The notes under the pieces: model-generated
What the model was told of the DNA's origin: nothing
The model's database searches: none
What the model saw: only the letters and a program-made list of their open reading frames with translations
Shown here: positions 40,017 through 46,701 of the stretch, piece by piece
Numbering within the stretch: the first letter of the stretch is position 1
How the letters are laid out: every line of letters starts with the position of its first letter
Position numbers and translations under genes: made by a program
Assembly (NCBI GenBank): GCA_903881085.1
Contig: CAIRSA010000394.1
Coordinates: forward strand, 1-46,701
Length of the DNA: 46,701 bases
Source of the DNA: an uncultured Acidobacteriia bacterium
GTDB taxonomy: Bacteria; Acidobacteriota; Terriglobia; Bryobacterales; Bryobacteraceae
Direction: 5' to 3'

Positions 40017-40580
40017 ATGAACTTACAGCCAACAATCACTGACGGGGAGTTACTCAAGCGAATCGCCGACGGCTGCGAGCAGTCGTTCGTCGTGCTGTAT
40101 CGCCGCGAGTCGCCGCGCGTGTACCGCTTCGCACTGCGTATGTGCGGTTCGCCCGAGATTGCCGACGAGGTGACGCAGGAGGTTTTCCTGTTTTTCCTGC
40201 GGAATTCCACTTCGTTCGATGCGCGCAAAGGTGCGCTGTCATCGTGGCTGATGGGTGTGGCGCGCAAATTCACGCTGAAAGTGATCGAACGCGACCGCCG
40301 ATATCTTGCGGTGGAGGATTCGGATTTGGAAGCAGGATCCGGCGAAGATACTCTGGCCGACCTGGCGCATGGCGAGACGTTGGAATCGCTGCGTTCGGCC
40401 GTGCTGGCGCTGCCCCCGCCTTTCCGCGAAGCTGTCGTTCTGTGCGAATTGGAAGAGATGAGTTATGAACAGGCAGCGGCCGCGATGGACTGCGCGATTG
40501 GAACCGTGCGCAGCCGCTTGCACCGGGCGCGGGCGCTGCTGCGGGAAAAATTGTTAGCGAAGGCCGGGTGCAATTCGTGA
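40017..40580 (+). CDS. ECF-family RNA polymerase sigma factor
   Basis: 187 residues. Region 2: 'SFVVLYRRESPRVYRFALRM' and 'EIADEVTQEVFLFFLRN', which bind core polymerase and the -10. Region 4: 'LPPPFREAVVLCELEEMSYE' and 'AAMDCAIGTVRSRLHRARAL', the HTH that reads the -35. Between them an acidic linker ('VEDSDLEAGSGEDTLADL'). No extra C-terminal domain. It directs transcription of a small regulon when its anti-sigma releases it. The next gene starts 14 bases after the stop and encodes a single-pass membrane protein, the expected anti-sigma partner. Probably autoregulated; no clear promoter seen before it. Confidence 0.93.
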   Translation: MNLQPTITDGELLKRIADGCEQSFVVLYRRESPRVYRFALRMCGSPEIADEVTQEVFLFFLRNSTSFDARKGALSSWLMGVARKFTLKVIERDRRYLAVEDSDLEAGSGEDTLADLAHGETLESLRSAVLALPPPFREAVVLCELEEMSYEQAAAAMDCAIGTVRSRLHRARALLREKLLAKAGCNS

Positions 40581-40594
40581 GGGAGGATCCGTTT

Positions 40595-41014
40595 ATGGAA
40601 CATCGATCTGAGGCTTTGGCGGCATTAGCTCGTGAAACGGCGGGGGCGTTGCCATCGCTGGCGGTTGAGCGGAATCTGGTGGCGGCGTTCAGAGCACAAA
40701 AGCAGCGCCGGCGGCTGCCGTATCTTGCCATGGCAGCGTCGATTCTGCTGCTGCTCGCCTCGACCTGGCTGGTGCGTTCATCCCAGCCGGTTGCGGTTGA
40801 ACCCGCAGAGGTCGCAACTGAATTCATTGCTGTTCCAGGCGCGGACGTAGCCGGGCCGATGGACGAACCAATTCTCGTACGCGTGACATTGCCACGCACC
40901 GCGATGGTGAGCTTTGGCCTGCCCATGAATACGGAGCGCGGCACCGAATTCGTTAAGGCGGATGTGGTGCTGGGCAATGATGGTCTGGCCCGCGCGATTC
41001 GATTTGTGCAATAG
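40595..41014 (+). CDS. Single-pass membrane protein, likely anti-sigma factor
   Basis: 139 residues from ATG 40595 (GGGAGG eight bases upstream); GTG 40568 would overlap the sigma gene. N-terminal 45 residues are helical and cytosolic ('ALAALARETAGALPSLAVER', 'LVAAFRAQKQRRR'), one membrane helix follows ('AMAASILLLLASTWLV'), then about 75 residues outside. This is the build of anti-sigma factors, but there is no HxxxCxxC zinc motif, so the fit is from position and topology. The outer part ('VATEFIAVPGADVAGPMDEP') would sense the signal. Coupled to the ECF gene; a secreted protein follows after 30 bases. Confidence 0.72.
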   Translation: MEHRSEALAALARETAGALPSLAVERNLVAAFRAQKQRRRLPYLAMAASILLLLASTWLVRSSQPVAVEPAEVATEFIAVPGADVAGPMDEPILVRVTLPRTAMVSFGLPMNTERGTEFVKADVVLGNDGLARAIRFVQ

Positions 41015-41044
41015 ATTTCGAAATAAAACTAGGAGAACGCAACT

Positions 41045-41956
41045 ATGAACAAGCAGTTAATTGGGGCCGGCTTTCTCGCCGCGTCCCTGACCCTTTCCGC
41101 CCAGGACCCACAGAAACATGCTGACGAAAGGCGGGTGACACAGCACCTCCAGATCACCACTGTTGGCCCTACCACCAGCAGTTCGAACGTGACCTTTTTC
41201 TCGCGTGAATTTGCCGGCGATGATTTGAAGCCGGTCAAGAATGCGCCATACACGGCCGACACGACTACGGAAACCACGCAGACGCTGGGCGACGGAAATC
41301 GCATCGTCAACAAGCAGACCGGGGCTGCGGCGCGCGATAGTGAAGGCCGTACGCGCCGCGATCAGAGCCTGTCCGCCATCGGGCCGTTCAATGGCCAGAG
41401 TATGAAGCTGATCCACATCTCCGATCCGGTTTCCAATGCTACCTACACGCTCGATCCTGCAAAGAAGACAGCAACCAAGATGCCGAACCTGCGCACGATG
41501 ATCGTTCAGAAGCCGGGGCAAAACGTGGCGCACGTCGAGACCCACTCCTACAGTACGTCCCACACCGCCACCTCGCCCGTAATGGAAGCGGCGATGGCCG
41601 AGGCGATGAAGAAGGTCACCGCGGAGGCGAAGGCCGCGGCCGGTTCGAAGCGCGAATCCCTGGGTAAGCAAATGATGGAAGGCTTGCAGGTGGAAGGGAC
41701 CCGCATGACGCGCACCATTCCTACCGGCGAAATCGGCAATGACCGGCCCATCGACATCGTCTCCGAACGCTGGTATTCGCCCGAACTGCAGACTACGATG
41801 ATGAGCCGCACGGTTGATCCGCGCGCCGGTGAGACGGTGTTCCGCTTGACCAACGTGCGCCGTGCCGAGCCTTCGCGCGATTTGTTTGAAGTGCCTGCTG
41901 ACTACAAAATGACTGACAACGCGAGGGTGGAGACACATACTTTTCACAAGGATTAA
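41045..41956 (+). CDS. Secreted protein of unknown function downstream of the sigma/anti-sigma pair
   Basis: 303 residues. AGGAGA lies eight bases before ATG 41045. Signal peptide 'IGAGFLAASLTLSAQ'. The mature part is rich in Thr/Ser and hydrophilic: 'VTFFSREFAGDDLKPVKNAP', 'GDGNRIVNKQTGAAARDSEG' (typical of a family of acidobacterial exported proteins), 'PIDIVSERWYSPELQTTMMS' and 'VDPRAGETVFRLTNVRRAEP'. No enzymatic motif. It is probably a target of the sigma factor or part of its sensing circuit. The stop is followed by a T-rich run and a hairpin. Confidence 0.72.
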   Translation: MNKQLIGAGFLAASLTLSAQDPQKHADERRVTQHLQITTVGPTTSSSNVTFFSREFAGDDLKPVKNAPYTADTTTETTQTLGDGNRIVNKQTGAAARDSEGRTRRDQSLSAIGPFNGQSMKLIHISDPVSNATYTLDPAKKTATKMPNLRTMIVQKPGQNVAHVETHSYSTSHTATSPVMEAAMAEAMKKVTAEAKAAAGSKRESLGKQMMEGLQVEGTRMTRTIPTGEIGNDRPIDIVSERWYSPELQTTMMSRTVDPRAGETVFRLTNVRRAEPSRDLFEVPADYKMTDNARVETHTFHKD

Positions 41957-41977
41957 CACTGTTTTTTGTTAGAAGCT

Positions 41978-41998
41978 GGACAGGCGATCCGCCTGTCC
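41978..41998. terminator. GGACAGGCG hairpin between convergent genes
   Basis: Perfect 9-bp stem GGACAGGCG / CGCCTGTCC with loop ATC. It lies between stops at 41956 and 42002 on opposite strands. The T-run lies before it on the plus strand (41961-41969), so a classical terminator is uncertain; the same sequence occurs at 28335 as a split repeat. Confidence 0.5.
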
Positions 41999-42001
41999 AA
42001 T

Positions 42002-42769
42002 TCACGGTTTATTAGACGGCCATGCCGGTTTGCGTTTTTCCAGAAACGCTGAGACGCCCTCGGTGAAATCTTCCGATTGAAACTGTTTCGCCCGCATCAG
42101 CAAGGCCAGTTCGCCTGATTTTTTTGTGTCCAGGTTCTTCGAAGCTTTGGCATATTTCAACCCCATGGCCATTGTTCCTGCCGGCCCATCCGCGAGTTGC
42201 GACGCGATGGCTGTAGCCCGGTCGTCGAGTTCGAACGCCGGCGTCACATGGTGGATCAGGCCGTACTGCAAAGCTTCGTTGGTTCCGAAGATGCGGCCTG
42301 TGAGTGTCAATTCCAGCGCCCGCCGGTCGCCCATCGCGGCATTGATCGCACGCATGATGACATACGGCCACATGCCGATGCGGATTTCCGTAATGCCAAA
42401 GCTCGCGCCTTGCGCCGCCACCGCTACATGGCAATTGGCCACCAGACCGGCGCCACCGGCCAGAGCCGGACCGCCGATCGCTGCCACCACCGGTTTGTTC
42501 ATCCACTCGCCAAAGGTGAACAACTGCTCGTGCGCGTGCAAGCCTTCGCCGCCGCGCTGTTCGAGTGCCTCTTCCAGATCCATGCCTGCGCAGAAGGCCG
42601 GTCCTACGGCCTCAATCAAAACCGAGCCCACGCCTTTGTCATCATTGGCCGCTTGCAAGGCCGAGACAATCTCATTGCATAACGCCAGATTGATCGCATT
42701 GCGTTTGTCCGGCCGGTTCAGTTGCAGCCGCAGCAGACGGCCCTCGCGGGTGCTAAGCAAGTTCGCCAT
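42002..42769 (-). CDS. Enoyl-CoA hydratase/isomerase (crotonase family)
   Basis: 255 residues. It hydrates an enoyl-CoA. Oxyanion hole: 'GPAFCAGMDLEEAL' and 'GPALAGGAGLVANCHVAVAA'; 'SFGITEIRIGMWPYVIM' brings the catalytic Glu region; ends 'GVSAFLEKRKPAWP'. Only one of the two classical Glu residues is clearly placed, so it may be a hydratase with a different position of the second one, as in AtuE/LiuC types. It is the last gene of a four-gene operon with the carboxyltransferase and AtuA, where an isohexenylglutaconyl- or methylglutaconyl-CoA hydratase is expected. Its start overlaps the preceding gene by 17 bases. Confidence 0.91.
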   Translation of the reverse strand: MANLLSTREGRLLRLQLNRPDKRNAINLALCNEIVSALQAANDDKGVGSVLIEAVGPAFCAGMDLEEALEQRGGEGLHAHEQLFTFGEWMNKPVVAAIGGPALAGGAGLVANCHVAVAAQGASFGITEIRIGMWPYVIMRAINAAMGDRRALELTLTGRIFGTNEALQYGLIHHVTPAFELDDRATAIASQLADGPAGTMAMGLKYAKASKNLDTKKSGELALLMRAKQFQSEDFTEGVSAFLEKRKPAWPSNKP

Positions 42770-43082
42770 CGTTCACCTCAATCTCCATCGCCAGCAGCCC
42801 GGCGCTCAATGTTTTGCCCTGTGCGTCGATGCGCAGAGACAGCGTGCCGCCCCCGCCCAGCGCTTCATGCAACAGGAAATTCAGTGCGCCCAAATTGGGC
42901 AGTTCGAAGCGCTCCACCTTGCCCTGCACCAGCTCGCCGAAGTGTGCTTTTACGCGTTCCGCAGTCACTTCGCGCACCAGAATCGGATAGTGCTTTTCGT
43001 TATAGGCGATGATGCCGATGTTCGACGTGTCGCCTTTATCGCCTGACCGGCCATGGGCAAATCTGCTCAAAGGAATCTTCAT
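42753..43082 (-). CDS. AtuA-like small C-terminal domain protein
   Basis: 109 residues. In many bacteria this domain forms the end of AtuA. The sequence 'IPLSRFAHGRSGDKGDTSNI' followed by 'GIIAYNEKHYPILVREVTAE' is the family signature; it ends 'GLLAMEIEVNDGEL'. Here it is a gene of its own whose ATG overlaps the stop of the larger part (ATGA), so they are likely made in equal amounts and assemble. Role: unknown partner in acyclic terpene or acyl-CoA carboxylation pathways. No catalytic residues known. Confidence 0.85.
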   Translation of the reverse strand: MKIPLSRFAHGRSGDKGDTSNIGIIAYNEKHYPILVREVTAERVKAHFGELVQGKVERFELPNLGALNFLLHEALGGGGTLSLRIDAQGKTLSAGLLAMEIEVNDGELA

Positions 43083-44413
43083 TCCACCACCTCCACGTGC
43101 GTTGCAATCTCTTCGCGCGGAATCAGTGCGGGCCAGTAGGCCACCACTTCGCGCACCGGCGGACGGCCATCGCCGAAGCCTGTGGCGGTGGGCGGCCCAC
43201 TCAATACCAGCGGCACCAATTCGCGCGTGAAGCGGTCTACCGATTTCTTATCTGAGCCGCGCACGCCGATGCGCAACTGCACTTCGGGATAATCCTTGGC
43301 GATCTGTGCCGCCGGGCCATGACAGGCGTTGACGCCCAGCACTTCGTAGTGCACGTCGTCGAATTGCAGGTTCAACTGTTGCAGCCGCTTCAGCACAATC
43401 GCCGCCGCGAACATGGCCTTCTCGCGCGCTTCGGGCCAACTGTAGACGAGCGACCCGATGGCCTTCCAGCCGTCGTGATAGCTGAGCGAAACTTTCAGCG
43501 TCGGCGTTGGCGCACTGCCGCGAATACCAGTCACGCGCACGCGGTCCCTGCCATCGTCGTGCAGTTTGATGGTGGTGAAATCGGCGATGCAATCGGGCGT
43601 GATGTAGCGCTGAGGGTCGCCTAGTTCGTAGAGCAGTTGCTCCTTCACTGTTTCGATCGACACGCGCCCTCCCGTGCCTTTATGCTTGGTGATGACGAAG
43701 GTGCCATCACGCTCTGCTTCAATGATGGGATAGCCGATGTTCGCCATGTCGGGAATGTTCTTCCAATCCACCTGGCAGTTGCCGCCCGTGCATTGCGCGC
43801 CGCATTCCACAATGTGTCCGGCGATGGTTCCGGCAGCGAGCAGGTCATGATCGTGCGGTCCCCAGCCGTACTCGTGCACCATCGGTGCCAGCGCCAGTGC
43901 CGTGTCGGTCGATCGGCCTGCGATCACCACATCGGCACCGGTCTTCAATGCTTCGGCCAGCGGAAACGCGCCGATATAGGCGTTGGCGCTGAGGATGCGC
44001 GGACGAATCGATTGCAGTGGCTCGCCCGTGTCGAGATTGCGCAGCGCAACGCCGCGTTCCAGCAGATCGTCGAGCCGATCGTAGACATCGTCGCCCAGCA
44101 CCACGGCCACTTTCAGCTCTGGCGCAAGCTTGCGGACCTCGCGCGCGCAGGCCACCGGATTCACGCCGCCTGCATTGGCGATGACCTTCACACCGCGCTC
44201 GCGCAGCGTCTTTGCGATGCGGCCGATGAGGGGAGGGAAGTCTCGCGCGTAGCCCAGGTTCGCGTCGGCTTCCTTCTGCTTTTGCAGGATCGACATGGTG
44301 ACCTCGGCCAGGTAATCGAGGATCAGATAATCGATCGGCCCCTGCTCCACCAGTCGCACGGGCGCTTCCAGCCAGTCGCCCCAGAAGCCTTGTCCATTGG
44401 CGATACGAATCAT
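43079..44413 (-). CDS. AtuA-family protein (DUF1446), N-terminal part
   Basis: 444 residues from ATG 44413, which overlaps the carboxyltransferase stop (ATGA); the frame extends to 44707 but only inside that gene. 'IRIANGQGFWGDWLEAPVRL', 'LAEVTMSILQKQKEADANLG', 'VIANAGGVNPVACAREVRKL', 'GDDVYDRLDDLLERG', 'HIVECGAQCTGGNCQVDWKN' and 'GTFVITKHKGTGGRVSIETV' are hallmarks. AtuA is required for growth of Pseudomonas on citronellol and geraniol, but its reaction is not known; Cys residues in the 'GAQCTGGNC' loop may be functional. The usual full-length protein carries the small domain encoded here by the next gene. Confidence 0.91.
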   Translation of the reverse strand: MIRIANGQGFWGDWLEAPVRLVEQGPIDYLILDYLAEVTMSILQKQKEADANLGYARDFPPLIGRIAKTLRERGVKVIANAGGVNPVACAREVRKLAPELKVAVVLGDDVYDRLDDLLERGVALRNLDTGEPLQSIRPRILSANAYIGAFPLAEALKTGADVVIAGRSTDTALALAPMVHEYGWGPHDHDLLAAGTIAGHIVECGAQCTGGNCQVDWKNIPDMANIGYPIIEAERDGTFVITKHKGTGGRVSIETVKEQLLYELGDPQRYITPDCIADFTTIKLHDDGRDRVRVTGIRGSAPTPTLKVSLSYHDGWKAIGSLVYSWPEAREKAMFAAAIVLKRLQQLNLQFDDVHYEVLGVNACHGPAAQIAKDYPEVQLRIGVRGSDKKSVDRFTRELVPLVLSGPPTATGFGDGRPPVREVVAYWPALIPREEIATHVEVVE

Positions 44414-45978
44414 AATGTCTCCAGTGCCAGCGGGCGGCGATTGCCACTGACGGATGTTACTTCCAGCGTGAAGTCGAGCAGGGCGCGCGTTTCCAGCGGA
44501 TCGATGATGGCGTCGCAGTGGCCCCGTGCGGCGGCGAACTTTACGTCGAGCCAGCGTTCGTAGTCGGCGCGGGTGCGGTCGATTTTCTGTTGCAGTTCGG
44601 CGGGCACCGCTTCGCCTGCCGCTTTGTACTTCTGCAACTCCGTGCCATGCACCGCCTGCACGGCCGAATCGCCTTCCATCACGCCGATGCGCGCCGTGGG
44701 CCAGCACAGCGTGAAGTGCGGATCGAAGCCCTGGCCTGCCATGGCGTAGTAGCCCGCGCCTGAGGCGTGGTTCAGAGTGAGGACGATCTTCGGAACCGTG
44801 GCGCAGGCCATGGTTTCCACCATCTCCGCACCGGCGCGGATGATGCCATCGGTCTCAGCCTGCATGCCCACCATGAAGCCCGAAACGTCCTGCAGGTAGA
44901 TGATGGGCAGCGAGGTGCGCTCAGCCATTTCGACAAAGTACGCCACCTTGCGCGCGGACTCCGGATACACAATGCCGCCGATGCGCGGCTTCAGAAATCC
45001 GCGGCGGTTGGCGATGATCGCCACTGGCCTGGCGCACAGCCGCGCCGTTGCGCAGAGCAGTTCCGGCGCGTGATCGGGCTGAAATTCGCGATAGTCTTCG
45101 CCATCGACAATGCGTTGGATGATCGCTTCCACATCGTAGGGCAGGCGATGATCGGCGGGCATTACATCGTAGAGGCCGTGTGCGTCGAGACTCGGCGACG
45201 TGCCGGTGGGGCGCGCGGGCGGGGCAGGCAACAGGCGGAAGCGTTCGCGGATCATGTCGACGCATTCGGCGTCGTCCTTCGCACGATAATGCGCGACCCC
45301 GCTCTGCGACGTGTGCATTGCCGCGCCGCCCAATGCTTCGGCCTGCACGGACTGGCCGGTGGCGCCCTTCACCAGGTGCGGCCCGCCGAGCCCCATGAAG
45401 CTGGTGCCCTCCACCATGATGATTTCGTCGCTCAAGGCGGGCAGATAGGCGCCGCCTGCGATGCACATGCCCATCACGGCGGCGATCTGGCGCACGTGTA
45501 GCTTTCGCCGCATCAGGCAGTTGTAGTAGAAGATGCGCGCCGCGCCGTATTGACCTGGAAAGATGCCGTCTTGATAAGGCAGATTCACGCCCGCCGAATC
45601 GACCAGATACACAATGGGGATGCGGTTGCGCATGGCCACTTCCTGCGCGCGCAGGATTTTAGGAATTGTTTCGGGCCACCATGCGCCGGCCTTCACGGTG
45701 GCGTCGTTGGCAACGATGACGGCGGGGCGACCTTCGATGCGCGCCACGCAGGTGACGACGCCCGCGGCGGGTGCCTGGCCGTCGTATTGATCGTGCGCGA
45801 TCAGCAGGCCGAGTTCGAGCATCGGGCTTCCGGCGTCAATCAGCCGGGTGATTCGCTCCCGCGCGGTGAGCTTGCCATCGCGATGCTGCTTTTCGATTTT
45901 CGCCGCGCCGCCGCCCGCGCGAAGCCTGTCTTCGAGCTGACGCAGGCCGTCGACCAGGGTTTGCATTTTCTCTGACAC
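44410..45978 (-). CDS. Acyl-CoA carboxylase, carboxyltransferase (beta) subunit
   Basis: 522 residues. It moves CO2 from carboxybiotin to an acyl-CoA. N-terminal half: 'GKLTARERITRLIDAGSPML', 'VYLVDSAGVNLPYQDGIFPG', 'CIAGGAYLPALSDEIIMVEG' (acyl-CoA loop). C-terminal half: 'RIGGIVYPESARKVAYFVEM', 'LPIIYLQDVSGFMVGMQAET' and 'TARIGVMEGDSAVQAVHGTE' (biotin site). The closest types are methylcrotonyl-/geranyl-CoA carboxylase beta (LiuB/AtuC). With AtuA and a hydratase downstream, geranyl- or methylcrotonyl-CoA is the likely class of substrate, but specificity is not readable. The biotin carboxylase/carrier subunit is not in the window. First gene of the operon; 15 bases divergent from the hicB remnant. 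Confidence 0.93.
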   Translation of the reverse strand: MSEKMQTLVDGLRQLEDRLRAGGGAAKIEKQHRDGKLTARERITRLIDAGSPMLELGLLIAHDQYDGQAPAAGVVTCVARIEGRPAVIVANDATVKAGAWWPETIPKILRAQEVAMRNRIPIVYLVDSAGVNLPYQDGIFPGQYGAARIFYYNCLMRRKLHVRQIAAVMGMCIAGGAYLPALSDEIIMVEGTSFMGLGGPHLVKGATGQSVQAEALGGAAMHTSQSGVAHYRAKDDAECVDMIRERFRLLPAPPARPTGTSPSLDAHGLYDVMPADHRLPYDVEAIIQRIVDGEDYREFQPDHAPELLCATARLCARPVAIIANRRGFLKPRIGGIVYPESARKVAYFVEMAERTSLPIIYLQDVSGFMVGMQAETDGIIRAGAEMVETMACATVPKIVLTLNHASGAGYYAMAGQGFDPHFTLCWPTARIGVMEGDSAVQAVHGTELQKYKAAGEAVPAELQQKIDRTRADYERWLDVKFAAARGHCDAIIDPLETRALLDFTLEVTSVSGNRRPLALETL

Positions 45979-45992
45979 TGCTTTTAGTGTAG

Positions 45993-46211
45993 CTTTGGTG
46001 GCGGTATGATGAAGAGGACGGGCGTTGGATTGCGGATGTTCTCGAACTTCCTGGCGTGATGTGTTATGGCGCGACCCGGGACGAAGCGATCGGCAAAGCC
46101 GAACGGTTGGCTGTTGAGGTGATCGAAGATCGCATTGTCCACAACGAACTGCCTTCGTCTGCTTTGGGTGTTGCGTTTACTATTCCAGATGAGCAACTGG
46201 CCAGCCAGTAA
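45993..46211 (+). pseudogene. hicB: HicB antitoxin lacking its start
   Basis: The frame is open from a TAG at 45990 to TAA 46209-46211 and reads 'WWRYDEEDGRWIADVLELPG', 'VMCYGATRDEAIGKAERLAV' and 'ALGVAFTIPDEQLASQ', a nearly complete HicB. But between the TAG and the first conserved Trp there is no ATG, GTG or TTG. The first possible start (GTG/ATG near 46051) would remove the first strand of the fold. So the 5' end is lost, probably with its promoter, as the carboxylase gene starts only 15 bases away on the other strand. Confidence 0.75.
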
Positions 46212-46634
46212 GGCGAGACGCGTCCTTTCTGCATTATTGCGAATCGGTTGGCGCGTTGATCGCCAGCGAGGATCTCACCGCTTGTTGAAGCGGCCGAAGG
46301 CACCGCACAAAAATAACTTTGCAGCTATCGACGTGGCGCAGACACTCGTGTCTGCCGTCTCGACATTCGTGTCGAGACGTTTGGCGCTGGGCCGTGCTGC
46401 CCATGCCAAGGTTCCTGTGTTTCGAAGGGCTTCCGAACGCGTCGCGACGAGTCTCGACGCGGCAGGCAGGAGTGCCCGCGCCACGTGGTCCCCCCGTACT
46501 CAATGTGAAGTTATTTTTGCGTGGTTCCTAAGTGGTAGGACTATGAGTTCGCATTCCATGATTTCGATGAACTGGGGCCGCGAATGCTAGCTCGCGTGGC
46601 TCGGGATACCGGTCTGCGGCCTGATGATCTTTGA
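46189..46634 (+). pseudogene. hicA: HicA toxin split by a MITE-like element and a stop codon
   Basis: ATG 46189 (overlapping hicB by 23 bases) begins 'MSNWPASKARRVLSALLRIG' and 'RQRGSHRLLKRPK', with the catalytic His in the 'GSHR' motif. At 46300 a 230-bp inserted element starts. After it, the toxin resumes: codons from 46533 read W, TAG stop, D, then 'YEFAFHDFDELGPRMLARVA' and 'RDTGLRPDDL' to TGA 46632-46634. Removing 46300-46532 joins both halves in frame at 'RPKW', leaving 71 codons, the normal size. The TAG at 46536-46538 is a second lesion where relatives have an acidic residue or Pro. So the toxin is doubly broken. Confidence 0.85.
46300..46529. mobile_element. MITE-like 230-bp element inserted in hicA
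   Basis: Ends are inverted: 'GCACCGCACAAAAATAACTT' (46300-46319) and 'AAGTTATTTTTGCGTGGTTC' (46508-46527). An AAG stands on each side (46297-46299 and 46530-46532), a possible 3-bp target duplication. Inside, both arms carry the palindromic GTGGCGC-type hairpins ('GCAGACACTCGTGTCTGC') also found singly at 14730. No transposase gene fits, so it would have to move by an enzyme encoded elsewhere. Confidence 0.82.
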
Positions 46635-46701
46635 ACCTATAGAGCAGTCGACGGCAAATTCGCATGGGTGGCGAGACTGCGCAAACTGGGCAAACTGGGG
46701 A

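Noticed and set aside
45984..46303. Minus-strand small frames near the right edge
   Set aside because: They are the complement of the hicB/hicA remnants, whose plus-strand motifs are clear.
1..46701. CRISPR array or phage-defence island
   Set aside because: No regularly spaced repeats of 24-40 bases, no cas, restriction or phage structural genes. Repeats found are palindromic and scattered.

Overview
The window looks like a piece of an Acidobacteriota chromosome, most likely near Bryobacterales/Solibacter. Nothing here gives a formal taxonomic marker, so this rests on gene content. That content includes a very large Oar-like TonB receptor with a carboxypeptidase-regulatory N-domain, Tat-exported Gfo/Idh/MocA oxidoreductases, PD40 and WD40 proteins, SpoIIE-type phosphatases with a jelly-roll sensor end, the 'ANRANA..STGP..PEGK' protein family, and many short dispersed repeats. 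The DNA is GC-rich (roughly 60 % by eye). I found no rRNA, tRNA or CRISPR array.

Layout. 1-2.4 kb is a graveyard: a WD40 tail, an internally deleted SpoIIE phosphatase, two further orphan phosphatase tails, and an antitoxin with a PIN toxin gene that carries a stop codon. 2.4-6.2 kb is the TonB-dependent receptor. It is followed by repeats that duplicate the left edge of the window. 7.2-9.2 kb holds two secreted proteins (PD40 propeller, DUF4350-like). 9.7-11.5 kb is an ImmA/IrrE regulator with a frameshifted DUF4411 toxin. 12.6-18.2 kb is a tetrapyrrole operon (hemX, hemA, hemC, cobA-hemD) with a coupled exported metallo-beta-lactamase-fold protein. 18.2-20.6 kb is a slipin/NfeD membrane-quality operon on the other strand. 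21-37 kb is rich in secreted carbohydrate-active proteins: a beta-helix protein, a GH140/DUF4038-like apiosidase candidate, an exo-rhamnogalacturonan-lyase-like protein, and three Tat-dependent Gfo/Idh/MocA oxidoreductases. Mixed in are a hydrolase, a DedA-rhodanese fusion and an unrecognised two-gene module. 37-42 kb carries a TPR protein, ispG, and an ECF sigma factor with its likely anti-sigma partner and a secreted protein. 42-46 kb is a tightly overlapped four-gene acyl-CoA carboxylase/AtuA/enoyl-CoA hydratase operon. The right edge holds a ruined hicBA module.

How the parts work together. The 21-37 kb genes suggest breakdown of plant pectin side chains, such as apiose-bearing rhamnogalacturonan, followed by oxidoreductase processing of the sugars. 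The hem operon makes glutamyl-tRNA into uroporphyrinogen III and on to siroheme/corrin precursors, lacking only hemB locally. The carboxylase/AtuA operon resembles acyclic-terpenoid or branched acyl-CoA catabolism.

The most striking pattern is decay. All three recognisable toxin-antitoxin modules have a broken toxin, each by a different lesion: an in-frame stop, a one-base frameshift, and a 230-bp MITE-like insertion plus a stop. The two non-HicB antitoxins remain open. Together with duplicated gene ends and several nested hairpin repeat families, this marks a genome shaped by repeat-driven rearrangement. I do not see a clear-cut new defence or biosynthetic system. The best candidates for novelty are the intact two-gene module at 33.7-34.4 kb and the repeat families.
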